Origin: an uncultured archaeon
GTDB lineage: Archaea; Thermoplasmatota; Thermoplasmata; Thermoplasmatales; Thermoplasmataceae
Direction of reading: 5' to 3'
DNA length: 64,000 nt
Assembly (NCBI GenBank): GCA_000965745.1
Contig: CP009479.1
Coordinates: 568,457 to 632,456 of the forward strand
Under the pieces are notes generated by a model that did not search any database, was not told the origin of the DNA, and saw only the letters and a program-made list of their open reading frames with translations. Numbering within the stretch: the first letter of the stretch is position 1; every line of letters begins with the position of its first letter. Below, piece by piece: positions 1-9,026 of this stretch. Both the position numbers and the translations under genes were made by a program.

Positions 1-1373
1 TCACCTCCGGATAGATCCTCAACTTCATTTTCCATCATGTCGGGTATGTCCAGCGGGTGCAGAATTTCATTGTTTACAAACGGGTCCGTCACCCTTTCCT
101 TGAGAGAAGAATAAAGGAGTTCACTCACCGTGCCCTGAAAATCTGTTGATATATACTGGGGCTTGTAGGCTATTTTCGGGGAAATTTCAACTTCTCCCGA
201 ATCGGGTTTCATGACGCCCGCAAGTATCTTCATGAAGGATGTTTTCCCGAGAGCGTTTTTCCCCAGAACACCTATTATCTGGGTGGACTCTATTGAACCT
301 CCATTAATCTTGAGGTGGAAGGAGTCCAGAGTCTTTTCCATGCTCCCCCAGTCTGATACTACTACGTTATGTGTAGTCCTCTTGTGGGACCTGTCCTGGA
401 ACTTGATTTCATATGGGCGGATCCTGACATTCTCCTCCCTCAGGTATCCTGAAAGGAACGAGTTGATCGCCCTGTTGCTAGTTCTTGTTTCAGTTATTAC
501 ACCATATGCGCCGCTTTCGCCGTAGACCAGGTGCACTGAGTCCGCGAGCCAGTCAAGAATTGCCAGGTCATGCTCCACTATCATGACTGTCCTGGTTTTT
601 GACAGGTCCTGGATGATGTTTGCCACCCTGATTCTTTCGTTTATGTCCAGATATGAGGACATCTCATCAAAAAGATATATATCGGCATCCTTCAGGAGTG
701 TCGTAGCGATTGCGAGCTTCTGAAGCTCTCCCCCTGAGCAGACTGATACATCCTTGTCTAGAGAGGATCCCATTGCCAGTTTGGAAACTACCTCGTCAAA
801 TTTGCCTGAAACATCGCTGTTCCTCAGAATCTCGGAAATAGTGCCTTTGACGACCATTGGAATCTTGTCAACATACTGGTTTTTCAGAACAGCTTTTTTC
901 TTTCCGTCATAAAGATTCTTGAAATAAGTACCCATAACTGTTCCCGCGTATCTCTCCAGAACTTCTTCCTTGCCGCCGGGTTTCTCGTAGTTCCCAAAAT
1001 TTGGAACAGTAATGCCTGCAAGAATGTTCATGGTAGTTGTTTTCCCCATTCCATTCTGGCCAAGAACGGCAGTAACCTTGCCCTCTGAAAGCTTGGGGAG
1101 GGAATATATCCTGAATGCATCAAGCCCAAACTGATGTACAAGATCCTTGTTTAGCTCATCCGGAACCGTTATGATCTTGATTGCCCCGTATGGGCACCTC
1201 TTTATGCATATACCGCAGCCTATGCAGAGTGATTCTGTTATAACAGGCTGTCCATCCGGGTCCGGAAAATCAATTGTCGGGGTTCCGCTTCTGACAGGTG
1301 GACAGTAATACTGGCACTCGTGATTGCATTTTTTCGGATGGCATTTCTCCCTGTCTAGAATGGCTATATGCAA
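1..1373 (-). CDS. abce1: ABCE1/Rli1 ribosome-recycling ATPase, 3' end beyond window
   Basis: Twin-ATPase iron-sulfur protein that splits post-termination ribosomes in the archaeal cytoplasm. The conceptual translation (457 codons in the window) opens with an N-terminal ferredoxin-like region of two cysteine clusters (CHPKKCNHECQYYCPP and CIGCGICIKRCPYGAI), then the first Walker A (GQNGMGKTT), a CSGGELQK signature, a DEMSSYLD Walker B, and the second Walker A (GKNALGKTS). The window ends inside the second LSGG signature. I chose the TTG at 1371-1373, which gives the family-typical start MHIAILDREKC. It lies 9 bases after the stop of the upstream gene, so the two are probably cotranscribed. Family assignment is secure; the C-terminal portion is not visible. 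Confidence 0.96.
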   Translation of the reverse strand, partial: MHIAILDREKCHPKKCNHECQYYCPPVRSGTPTIDFPDPDGQPVITESLCIGCGICIKRCPYGAIKIITVPDELNKDLVHQFGLDAFRIYSLPKLSEGKVTAVLGQNGMGKTTTMNILAGITVPNFGNYEKPGGKEEVLERYAGTVMGTYFKNLYDGKKKAVLKNQYVDKIPMVVKGTISEILRNSDVSGKFDEVVSKLAMGSSLDKDVSVCSGGELQKLAIATTLLKDADIYLFDEMSSYLDINERIRVANIIQDLSKTRTVMIVEHDLAILDWLADSVHLVYGESGAYGVITETRTSNRAINSFLSGYLREENVRIRPYEIKFQDRSHKRTTHNVVVSDWGSMEKTLDSFHLKINGGSIESTQIIGVLGKNALGKTSFMKILAGVMKPDSGEVEISPKIAYKPQYISTDFQGTVSELLYSSLKERVTDPFVNNEILHPLDIPDMMENEVEDLSGG

Positions 1374-1382
1374 AAACTACAC

Positions 1383-1820
1383 CTATGTTGGGTTCCAGTA
1401 TTCGTCTGGTATTTCGTCATAAATCTGGGATTCCTTGTCTATATCTTTCCTCGTTTCCACAATCCTCATCTTGGACAATTCAATAATCTTGCTGACGTTG
1501 AGAATCCAGTAATGTATTCTCCATTCCCTTCCATCATATAGTGTAGTTTCCTCCCTTTCTGTCTGGAGGACACCTATATCTTCCATGGTGTAGAAAGCGT
1601 CCCGGTCCTCGGGTTCAAGCATGTTATCAATAACTCTGTCATTGTAGCCGAAGAAGTTTATCAGATGCTCTGCTGCTTCCACAGATTCTTCCTGGCTCAT
1701 CCTCCTTTGCTGGAGGCTCAAACCGGTTCCTATGGCTCTGGACAGTTCATCCAGATTAGTGAAATTCCTTGAGGCTTGTTCGGAATTCGAAGAGCCGTTG
1801 TTAGATTTCATAGTAATCAT
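1383..1820 (-). CDS. Conserved-looking hypothetical protein, 145 aa
   Basis: A soluble acidic protein with no motif I recognise. The first 25 residues are rich in Ser and Asn and look disordered; residues 25-145 are mostly helical with a central acidic stretch. It may correspond to a Thermoplasmata-restricted family of unknown function, which is a guess from its look and location. The ATG at 1818-1820 is followed by a second in-frame ATG three codons later (MKSNNG), so the exact start is open. It is the first gene of a two-gene operon with the ABCE1 gene 9 bases downstream. Confidence 0.75.
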   Translation of the reverse strand: MITMKSNNGSSNSEQASRNFTNLDELSRAIGTGLSLQQRRMSQEESVEAAEHLINFFGYNDRVIDNMLEPEDRDAFYTMEDIGVLQTEREETTLYDGREWRIHYWILNVSKIIELSKMRIVETRKDIDKESQIYDEIPDEYWNPT

Positions 1821-2023
1821 CTCGAAGCCTTCGTGGTTAGGATAACCCTAAATGCAAGGGCATTAATAAGTTTAGCTTTTTGTCTACTTTTTGGCTGGTA
1901 TTCCGATTTATTGGCTTCATTTGGTTCATTTTTCCGTACATATATACTGAATCCGAGAATAAAAACCTATTTTATATACTCATGCGAATTTAGATATCAC
2001 TATAAACCTGCACAAAATCCTGC

Positions 2024-3097
2024 TTGGTGAATGATGCAGTGATATTCCCTGCCAGAAAAGGATTGCGAATAGACGGTGGCCTGGAGCCGCGGCGGTTCCT
2101 TTTTGAGGCTTACTCCCGTGATGGGGAAGGGCCTGAGTCTTCGAGGCTGTTGAATGAAATTGTGATAGAAGGCGAAAAATGGTTTCATTTCATCACTGAC
2201 CTTGACCTGAAGGGTATCAGGGATTTTCTATTCATGAAGAGTGGATACAGCGAGAAGCACGCCGGTTATCTCTCATCAAGGCTCATTGACAGATTGGTTT
2301 CTGATGCAACCAAGCCAGGAATAATGGGAATAGTTAATGTCACCCCTGATTCATTCTATCCGGGCTCCAGAATGCAAGGGAAACCAATGAGCGGGATCGA
2401 TGCAATTCTCGACCAGAAACCCGATGTTATCGATATTGGCGGTGAGAGCACTAGGCCCGGCAGCAAGAAGCTGGATGCTGAGGCGGAAATTGACAGGATC
2501 AGGCCTGTACTGGATTATGTCTCATCAAGCTCCGACATACCTGTATCATTGGACACGAGGAATCCTGAAACAGCCGAGTTCGCGCTGAGTTACGGGATAA
2601 AATACCTCAATGATGTCACAGGGTTCGAGAACCCGGAAATGATCCGGATAGCATCAGAGAACAACCTCGATTCAATAGTCATGCACATGCGTGGAGAGCC
2701 TGAAAACATGCAGAAACTTACCGAATATGGCGACCTTCTGTTCGAGATCAGCCTTTTCCTGCAAAGAAGGACAAAGAGAATGATAGAAGGAGGAATTCAC
2801 CCATCAAGAATTATCGTGGACCCAGGCATAGGTTTTGCAAAAAACATGTCCGGAAATCTTGATATCATACGCAATGTTGAAAGCCTTAATAGAGGATTCA
2901 GGGTCCTCGTCGGAGCGTCCAGAAAAACATTCATTGGAAGGATAACGGGTGAGCCTGTTGAGAAGAGGCTCTCAGGAACTCTTGCAACTTCAATTTACCT
3001 GATGAATGGCAAATGTGACATCATAAGAGTGCACGACGTGAGGGAGAACAGGGAGGCGATTGATGTGTACAGGGCTATTGAGAACGGTTTGCCGTGA
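2024..3097 (+). CDS. folP: Dihydropteroate synthase
   Basis: Condenses a pterin pyrophosphate with an aminobenzoate-type substrate in folate or methanopterin-like cofactor synthesis. The TIM-barrel core begins near residue 98 and shows the family motifs in order: GIVNVTPDSF (pterin loop 1), DIGGESTRPGS, SLDTRNPETA, NDVTGF, MHMRGEPENMQ, VDPGIGFAKN and GASRKTFIG. About 95 residues precede the core, an N-terminal extension absent from bacterial FolP; its role is unknown. The start is TTG at 2024 or GTG at 2027; no strong Shine-Dalgarno sequence is seen, and an AT-rich TATA-like stretch (ttttatatac) lies near 1970-1979. It stands alone, convergent with the Fur-family gene. Confidence 0.93.
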   Translation: MVNDAVIFPARKGLRIDGGLEPRRFLFEAYSRDGEGPESSRLLNEIVIEGEKWFHFITDLDLKGIRDFLFMKSGYSEKHAGYLSSRLIDRLVSDATKPGIMGIVNVTPDSFYPGSRMQGKPMSGIDAILDQKPDVIDIGGESTRPGSKKLDAEAEIDRIRPVLDYVSSSSDIPVSLDTRNPETAEFALSYGIKYLNDVTGFENPEMIRIASENNLDSIVMHMRGEPENMQKLTEYGDLLFEISLFLQRRTKRMIEGGIHPSRIIVDPGIGFAKNMSGNLDIIRNVESLNRGFRVLVGASRKTFIGRITGEPVEKRLSGTLATSIYLMNGKCDIIRVHDVRENREAIDVYRAIENGLP

Positions 3098-3122
3098 GGA
3101 CCGCAAAATCACTGGAAATAAA

Positions 3123-3557
3123 TCAGTGATTTTCGATCTGTTCCGCACTGTTGCATTCAGGGCAGAGTCCACGCATGACCAGGTTTGCTCCAGTTATTTT
3201 GTAGCTTGCCTCTGAAGAAAGATCTGCAAATCTGCCAGGGTCAACCTCCACGTCTATGATCTTCCCACAGCTGTCACATACCAGGTTTCCATGGAACTGC
3301 ACGTTTGTCTCGAACCATGTCTTGCCGTTCACTTCAAACGAGTTTATGTTGCCAGACTCCTTGAGAGCCCTAAGTATGTTGTACACTGTGGCCAGTGTGA
3401 TCGTTGGTTCGCTTTCCTTAACGCTGCTGTAAACATCTTCAGCCGTGAAATGGTTGTAATTGCCTTTCTCAAGAAAGTTTATGACCTCAAGTCTCTGAGG
3501 CGTGATTTTGAAATTTGATTTTCTAAGATTTTCAACATAGGTTTCCTTCATGCTCAT
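3123..3557 (-). CDS. Fur/PerR-family metal-responsive repressor
   Basis: A 144-aa DNA-binding protein of the Fur superfamily. Residues 10-80 form the winged helix (KITPQRLEVINFL, HFTAEDVYSSV, TLATVYNILRAL). The C-terminal dimerisation domain carries a structural zinc site made of CDSC near residue 95 and CPEC near residue 134. The usual His-rich sensory segment is reduced to FHGNLVC, so which metal or oxidant it senses cannot be told. It is monocistronic and convergent with folP; likely targets are not obvious from its neighbours. Confidence 0.93.
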   Translation of the reverse strand: MSMKETYVENLRKSNFKITPQRLEVINFLEKGNYNHFTAEDVYSSVKESEPTITLATVYNILRALKESGNINSFEVNGKTWFETNVQFHGNLVCDSCGKIIDVEVDPGRFADLSSEASYKITGANLVMRGLCPECNSAEQIENH

Positions 3558-3628
3558 GATCCGTTATCACTATTCAAACTCGGTTTATAAGATTAATTAA
3601 TATTTCTAATTAAATCGTAGCAGTTGAA

Positions 3629-4945
3629 TCAATGTGTGGAATATGCGAGGATCGTTCTGTACGCTGCCCACAAATCTATTTTGGAGACTGCACTGCAGAA
3701 ATTTCTGCTAACGGAAACAACGCGAGCCATGTTGACAGCTTCAGGGATGCTCTTTGAAAATGCGGTTCCAATAGTCCCCCCACTGTGGAATTCATAGTTC
3801 TTCGGACTTTTTACGTATGGAATTCCAGCCTTCTCTAGACTGTCTTCAATTATGCCAAGCAATCGCTGAGACCTGGACGAGCCCCCGGTTGTGCCTATGA
3901 TTGTTCCCTTACCTATCGGAAGTGGTTTGGCTGGGACTTCCTGAGAAGTCTTTGACTGTTTGAGCTCGAGATCCGTGACGTTGAGTATTCTGCTGAATTC
4001 GAATATATCCTTTACTGCGTTCTCGGATACTTTCTCAACAACTTTTTTCAGTATCGACTCTGCGACCTTTTCAGTAATCTCTTTGTTGTGATTCTTCCTG
4101 CTGCATTCACCTTTTTGAGTGTGGAAAATCACAACAACAGTGTCCTCAGGCCTTGTAAGGTCGGTGAGCGTTTTTAGTGATGCATAAACCGGCAGCAGCT
4201 CCCGGGCTCCGAAACCCTGGATCAGCGATCTGTCCGACCCCATTTCATTGGGCATGGATGCTGGTACGAGTGACAGCGTGGCGGAGTTCAACTCCTTTTC
4301 AGTCATTCCTATGGAATTCAGGAAAGCCTCAGAGTAGTGTGGCTTCTTGTCTTTGCCTTCAGGGGCAGCAGATCCAACCACGAGATCGTACTGCTTCTTG
4401 ACCTTTTTGCTCTTTGCAGCCTTTTTTTCTGGAGCTGGCGCAATGAAATATCCTGGTTCCTTCCTTGACTCGCCCAGTGTGAATGATCTTCTGGAATTGT
4501 CCTTTAAGATTCTAAGTCCGTGAATGGAGACGTCTGTTGACATCCACTCATCTCTGACATCTTCGTTGAGGGGGGAGAACCTTACGGTTGAAATATCTGA
4601 TTCCGGAATTAACCCCGGACTTCTGGGGCCCAGTTCAACATTGTCCAGATCTATGGGGCACCCTATTATGCTTAGGCCCCTCTTCTGTATGTTAGAGGTG
4701 CCGAAAACACCTGCGGCAATGCATCCATCATCAAGATCTTCTATGAAGCCAAGGCCGGGTGAGGCACTGGAGATCTTCGAAAGGTCAGAAAATCTGAAGT
4801 GCAATAATTTCCTGAAAATGTAGTCCTTCACTTCCCACTCAGTCTTTGTTGTCTTGAGAAAATCCAGAAAACCTTCAGAAATTGAGTGTATCTGGGAAAC
4901 GCTGTTAAGATCAATTTGTCCCCAGAAGCTCTGAAGGTTTCCCAT
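3629..4945 (-). CDS. M18-like aminopeptidase family protein
   Basis: The 438-aa protein resembles aspartyl aminopeptidase (M18) in overall layout: an N-terminal segment like FLDFLKTTKTEWEVKDYI, a central GSDRSLIQGFGAREL region where M18 enzymes have a metal-binding aspartate, and a C-terminal HSGGTIGTAFSK segment matching the M18 GSTIGP region, followed by a final helix after the metal-ligand zone. The classical acidic EE motif is not obvious: the corresponding stretch reads FHTQKGECSRKN. Residues 165-185 are a Lys/Ala-rich linker. It could therefore be an inactive or divergent homologue. It is a single gene with an A/T-rich promoter (tatttatttaaaag) just upstream at about 4961-4974. Confidence 0.55.
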   Translation of the reverse strand: MGNLQSFWGQIDLNSVSQIHSISEGFLDFLKTTKTEWEVKDYIFRKLLHFRFSDLSKISSASPGLGFIEDLDDGCIAAGVFGTSNIQKRGLSIIGCPIDLDNVELGPRSPGLIPESDISTVRFSPLNEDVRDEWMSTDVSIHGLRILKDNSRRSFTLGESRKEPGYFIAPAPEKKAAKSKKVKKQYDLVVGSAAPEGKDKKPHYSEAFLNSIGMTEKELNSATLSLVPASMPNEMGSDRSLIQGFGARELLPVYASLKTLTDLTRPEDTVVVIFHTQKGECSRKNHNKEITEKVAESILKKVVEKVSENAVKDIFEFSRILNVTDLELKQSKTSQEVPAKPLPIGKGTIIGTTGGSSRSQRLLGIIEDSLEKAGIPYVKSPKNYEFHSGGTIGTAFSKSIPEAVNMARVVSVSRNFCSAVSKIDLWAAYRTILAYSTH

Positions 4946-5163
4946 GGGTCATTTAGGCTTTGTATTTATTTAAAAGTTTTTGGGTTATACCGGAATTTCA
5001 CCTTCGACGGAATTTGCCATCCATCCACGTTGAGCTGTTTTCAAGGGAGTCATGATATGAGGACGTTCTCTCGATACATAAGAAGAAAAGTAGCAATTCA
5101 TCTTGACAGGACTGTTTTCATTCCGAATCCATGGATCAGCTCTTAAACTGTTGGTGAGCATGA

Positions 5164-5735
5164 ATGAAAAAATCATATGATCTAGTTGTAATTGGAACCG
5201 GCTCGGCCATTATGCCAGCCACATTTTACTGCAGCTCAAATGGCATGAGTACAGCTGTGATAGATTCGAAGCGGCTCCAAAGCAACGATAATCCATTGGG
5301 GGAGAAGGGTCCTTGAGAATTTTGACGGTAACAAGAGACAAAAGGGGAGTTCGTTGCAAATGAATATATGCAGAGCATATCCAATGAATCCGTATATTCT
5401 GCAGGGGACACTCTACGGTGGGAATGAAACTTACGCCTGTTGCAAATATAGAAGGGGACGCCGCCGCCTTCAATACCGCCAATAGGAACAACAGAAAGAT
5501 TGATTACAGTGCAATACCGACGGTTGTTTTCTCCCTCCCTCCTCTGGTCATGGTGGGTGACACCGAGGAGGAAGACAGAAAGAAGGGGAGGGTGTTCATG
5601 GTAAACCCGGAGGATTCGTCCTCCTGGTACAATTCCAGGAGAAAGAGGCATAATCATTCATGAAACAAGATTCTGATTGACGAAGAGACCTCTAAAATCA
5701 TTGGTGCACACATATTCCCGGCAATTCAGAAGCAT
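5164..5735 (+). pseudogene. Decayed flavoprotein disulfide reductase (paralogue of the gene at 62417)
   Basis: Three frame-broken pieces align with the intact pyridine-nucleotide disulfide oxidoreductase at 62417-63769. The first (from ATG 5164) reads YDLVVIGTGSA followed by AVIDSKR, the FAD-binding N-terminus, and ends at a stop near 5315. A second piece reads VANEYMQSISNESVYSAGD. A third reads TPVANIEGDAAAFN, then VFSLPPLVMVGDTEE and SWYNSRRK, ending at a stop at 5661. After it come residues like KILIDEETSKIIGAHIF. The middle of the protein, including the redox cysteines, is deleted. This is a clear pseudogene, not a functional gene. Confidence 0.88.
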
Positions 5736-5736
5736 C

Positions 5737-6642
5737 CTACTGCGAAAGTATCGACTTCAATGCGGTCTCAAGTTCAGGGTATTCAAAACTGAAACCCGAG
5801 TCCTGCAGTTTTTTACTCGACACCCTCTGGCTTGTAAGCAGAAGATAGTCTGCCATTTCCCCCAGCATACCTTTGAGTATTGCTGCCGGAGCAGGCAGCC
5901 TGGCTTTTTTCCCAATAGCTCTTGCCACGGTCTGCATGAATTCCTTATTGACAACCGGTGAAGGAGCAGAGAGGTTAACAGGCCCGTGAATAGAACCTTT
6001 CAGAAGGAAACTCATTGCCCTTGAGACGTCATGACCGTGTATCCAGGACATCCACTGTTTGCCGCTTCCAAGCCTTGAGCCGATTCCCCTTCTCAAGGGC
6101 GCCACTATCTGAGGGAGCGCTCCCTCATTTGAGTCAAGGACTATGGATGTCCTTGTGGCAATTACCCGCAAGCCGTAATCCTGAGCCTTGAATGCCTCAT
6201 TCTCCCAATTTACGCAGAGCCTGGCAAAGAAGTCATCTCCGGGATCAGAGTCCTCCGTCAGGACTTCGTCTCCCCTGGACCCGTAATATCCTATTGCGGA
6301 AGCATTGATGAGTACTTCAGGTGCATCATCCATATTCCTTATTCCCTCCACAATTGACTTTGTAGAATCAATCCTGCTGTTATCTATGGCTCTCTTGACC
6401 TCCTCATTCCATTTGTCAGAAATGGATCTGCCGCTCAAGTTGAATACCGCATCAATCTTTCCGGTTCTCTTTACCCAGGACATGTCATCTTGCTTTCCAG
6501 ACCATTTTACATATGTTGCAATGTTGCCCGAATTGGAATTTTCAGACCTTGTCAGTACGACTATCTCGTTCCCGTCTTTGGACAAAGTCTCGGTCAGCCT
6601 CTTTCCGATAAGCCCGGTTCCCCCTGCAATGAGAATTCTCAT
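5737..6642 (-). CDS. TIGR01777-type NAD(P)-dependent sugar-epimerase-like protein
   Basis: An extended short-chain dehydrogenase of the YfcH/TIGR01777 type, cytoplasmic, substrate unknown. The N-terminal Rossmann motif is GGTGLIGKRL; further family marks are NLSGRSISDKWNEEVK, INASAIGYYG (active-site Tyr-containing segment), DDFFARLCVNWE and RLGSGKQWMSWIH. I place the start at ATG 6640-6642 (MRILIAGG), because the Rossmann strand starts there; an upstream ATG at 6669 would add nine residues. The 3' end abuts the pseudogene on the other strand. Length (301 aa) is normal for the family. Confidence 0.9.
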   Translation of the reverse strand: MRILIAGGTGLIGKRLTETLSKDGNEIVVLTRSENSNSGNIATYVKWSGKQDDMSWVKRTGKIDAVFNLSGRSISDKWNEEVKRAIDNSRIDSTKSIVEGIRNMDDAPEVLINASAIGYYGSRGDEVLTEDSDPGDDFFARLCVNWENEAFKAQDYGLRVIATRTSIVLDSNEGALPQIVAPLRRGIGSRLGSGKQWMSWIHGHDVSRAMSFLLKGSIHGPVNLSAPSPVVNKEFMQTVARAIGKKARLPAPAAILKGMLGEMADYLLLTSQRVSSKKLQDSGFSFEYPELETALKSILSQ

Positions 6643-7020
6643 AAAGCTTCGATCAAATATACCACACATTGCATAATAATTTTTTCCGTGGGGCTGGATA
6701 GTTATTGTGCAAGGTTATTGTGGGTGCTTGCTTCATTCAAACCAAAGCCTGTAAATCCTTGCTCCATTTCCCAATTCATCATTTTCCGTCTCCGAATTTA
6801 ATCAAACCTCCTGCCAAGCGGTTTGTTTAATAACAGCTAACATGAGTAGAGTTGAAGCGATTTTAAGAGCAGAGGACCCAGTAATTGATCGCTGTTATGT
6901 TCATGTTTCTTTTTGTACAGGATATTTTGTCAACTTTCAGAGATGTAACAAAGATTCCTGTTCTGTTATAAGAAAACGTTCACTTTTAATACAGAAAGAC
7001 TAACTTGAATGTGGTGAGAA
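6643..7020. other. 378-bp intergenic region with a possible promoter
   Basis: No convincing gene. A small open frame of 53 codons (ATG 6842 to TAA 7003) reads MSRVEAILRAEDPVI but has no recognisable relatives and was not called. A TATA-like cttttaatac lies at 6983-6992 and a Shine-Dalgarno-like ggtgag at 7013-7018 precedes the ATG at 7021, so the right end is the promoter and leader of the secreted-protein gene. Confidence 0.5.
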
Positions 7021-7773
7021 ATGAAGAAAAGAGATTTTTTGAAAAATTTGGCAGTATTTGCAAAAGGTAGAACAAGAAAATTCTGGGTTGCGATCATAGT
7101 GATACTTATGAGCGGAAGCGCTACAGCAGCTGTAATGGCATGGGAACACCCAAGCAATTTCAACTTAACGAGTTCTCATGCAAGTGTTGCTTTTGAGACA
7201 GTCGTAACCGGCATATCCACGAATGCCAATCAGACCCCGCTGTCGATTAACGGGCACAACTACAACCTTGATAACGTGATCAACTTCAACTATATCAGCC
7301 ATGGAAATGGAGGAATGGCCTCAAATGTGAACCTTCAGACAGGGAATTTCCTCCCGGGTGACTATGTGCAGTTTCAGGTAACTGTAACAAACACAGGCGG
7401 AACTACCCTGCTTCTTAATTCAACGGACAACAACTATACATACTCAAACTACTTTGTCAACTCACAGGGGCAGTACATTAACTCTCCAGATCAGCAGCTC
7501 TATGGAAACGGTTACAACAACTCAAGTTCCCCAATGAACTATACAGGTTTTGGAGATGCTCCAACCACACAGCAGGTTTTGACACTGATGGGGTCATCCG
7601 GATGGAACATTAACTGGGTGAACTGGTGGGGAAGCGCTTCCGTCATACCACATGAGCTTAAACATGGTCAATCTTTCACCTACGACCTGTATATCGGCCT
7701 TGGAGATCAAGCTGCATACAACATACCCGACCAGTATTTCAGTCTGAACGTGTTTATGCCTCCTGCCAGATAA
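7021..7773 (+). CDS. Predicted exported or membrane-anchored surface protein
   Basis: The N-terminus (KKRDFLKNLAVFAKGRTRKF, then a hydrophobic helix WVAIIVILMSGSATAAVMA, residues 22-40) is a signal peptide or signal anchor. The rest is rich in Asn, Ser, Thr, Tyr and Gly with many potential N-glycosylation sites (NLT, NST, NNSS, NYT), as expected of an archaeal cell-surface protein. A segment FLPGDYVQFQVTVTNTGGT resembles the beta-sandwich strand found in camelysin/TasA-like and other exported Ig-like domains; that link is inference. It is a single gene followed by a T-rich stretch (gattttttgg) that could end transcription. Confidence 0.7.
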   Translation: MKKRDFLKNLAVFAKGRTRKFWVAIIVILMSGSATAAVMAWEHPSNFNLTSSHASVAFETVVTGISTNANQTPLSINGHNYNLDNVINFNYISHGNGGMASNVNLQTGNFLPGDYVQFQVTVTNTGGTTLLLNSTDNNYTYSNYFVNSQGQYINSPDQQLYGNGYNNSSSPMNYTGFGDAPTTQQVLTLMGSSGWNINWVNWWGSASVIPHELKHGQSFTYDLYIGLGDQAAYNIPDQYFSLNVFMPPAR

Positions 7774-7984
7774 TCATTGATTTTTTGGGGCTTTTGCCCT
7801 CTTCCCATTTTTTGTTTGCCCTGGCGGCTGAGCAGTTCCGGGAATCCGGAAAAGATTAGTCATGATTGTTCTAGATGATTGTTACATGTATGAATTGCAG
7901 AATATTCCTCTTGCTTGCGTGAGCAGCAGCAATTAACAATGGATTGATCTCGCTGTTAATGGTGGGTTGCGATTTATGCTGCTT

Positions 7985-8719
7985 TCATAATCTCATGTGC
8001 TTTCCGTTGACGGAGTCATAATAATGCAGTTTCTCCATTATATTGCTGCCAACTTTGGTGATACGGTATACCTTCTTGTTTTCCTCGTCCCTTTTTACCT
8101 CAAGAAGTTGTTTCTTGATCATATCCCCTATTATTTCTTTGGCGTTCCTGTAGTTCAGGTTGCACTTGAAAATGATCTTGGTTATTGTCGCGCCCCCAGA
8201 GTCTGAAGTAGAGGATAGTATTTCGTGAATTATCTGGGTCCTGTCCCTGTATCTTTTCTTTGGTCCTCTTGAGAAACTGTTCTTCCTGTACTTAAGGGCG
8301 CCATTTTCCTCTGCCTCCGGCCCTCTCCCCCTGTAGGAATCTTCACCGGTCCTGCCATTCAACAAGATTTCCATCCCCAGGGATGTTGACAGCATCTTCT
8401 CTTCCATAGCTGGTGCTGACTCGAAAATTATGACTGCCCGGGTAGAATTCACGTCCTTTGAGTGGGCGAAGAATGTAGCAATTCTGCCCATCCTGTCTTT
8501 GGCGTCGCTTTTCAGAAGCATGCATACAATCCTGTCCTCTTTCTTTGCAGAACTTATGAGAAAATCAAACTGATGCATTAGCCCCGATCTTCCTTCAACC
8601 CATGCGTTTATTGAATATGTCCAGTCATTCCCTTTCAGTTTGAGCTTTTGCAAAGCAGATACTAATGATATAGCTTCATCGAACCCTGAGCCATTCTCGT
8701 AGTAGTTATGGATCTCCAT
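7985..8719 (-). CDS. Winged-helix protein with N-terminal nuclease-like fold
   Basis: A 244-aa protein with two parts. Residues 1-130 contain a pattern of strands (HQFDFLISS, DRIVCMLLK, STRAVIIFES) resembling a PD-(D/E)XK-type or CARF-like alpha/beta domain without a clear active site. After a basic linker (about residues 145-160) a winged helix follows (QIIHEILSSTSDSGGATITKI, then RNAKEIIGDMIKKQLLE and a KVYRITKVG wing), similar to archaeal HTH_45/ArnR1-like domains. A transcription-factor role is likely; ligand and targets are unknown. The gene is monocistronic. Confidence 0.7.
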   Translation of the reverse strand: MEIHNYYENGSGFDEAISLVSALQKLKLKGNDWTYSINAWVEGRSGLMHQFDFLISSAKKEDRIVCMLLKSDAKDRMGRIATFFAHSKDVNSTRAVIIFESAPAMEEKMLSTSLGMEILLNGRTGEDSYRGRGPEAEENGALKYRKNSFSRGPKKRYRDRTQIIHEILSSTSDSGGATITKIIFKCNLNYRNAKEIIGDMIKKQLLEVKRDEENKKVYRITKVGSNIMEKLHYYDSVNGKHMRL

Positions 8720-9026
8720 TGGGACACCGGCTGGCAGTAATAATTATCTAGATTAATGCATGACTTCTACGTACTTAGAATATAAATTACTTTCCAATCA
8801 AGAACGACATGACAATGTCATACACACGTCGGAAACTGGCTAAAATTATGCTTTTTCGGTTTCACATGGGTTTATAAATGCGTATTGTGCCAATGATGTT
8901 TCCTTTTGGTCTGACAAACTGAAATGCTGGTAAGTTAACCCATAGATTCTGAATCTTTACCAGAAAAGAAAAAATGGTTTTCCAGGATCAAAGCAAAATA
9001 ATTGGCCAGAAAATGAGAGGCGGGGG
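8720..9026. other. 307-bp intergenic region with a 13-bp palindrome
   Basis: No gene is supported. The left end is the promoter region of the winged-helix gene (attaatgcat near 8751-8760). A perfect palindrome atgacaatgtcat lies at 8809-8821 and could be a regulator-binding site; its distance from either neighbour (about 90 and 205 bases) makes the target uncertain. Confidence 0.35.

Noticed and set aside
6708-6760. gcaagg/ccttgc inverted arms as a tRNA or small RNA
   Set aside because: The span is about 50 bases with no cloverleaf arms inside.
6842-7003. 53-codon open frame before the exported-protein gene
   Set aside because: Cysteine-rich and irregular, no clear ribosome binding site, and it overlaps the likely promoter region of the next gene.
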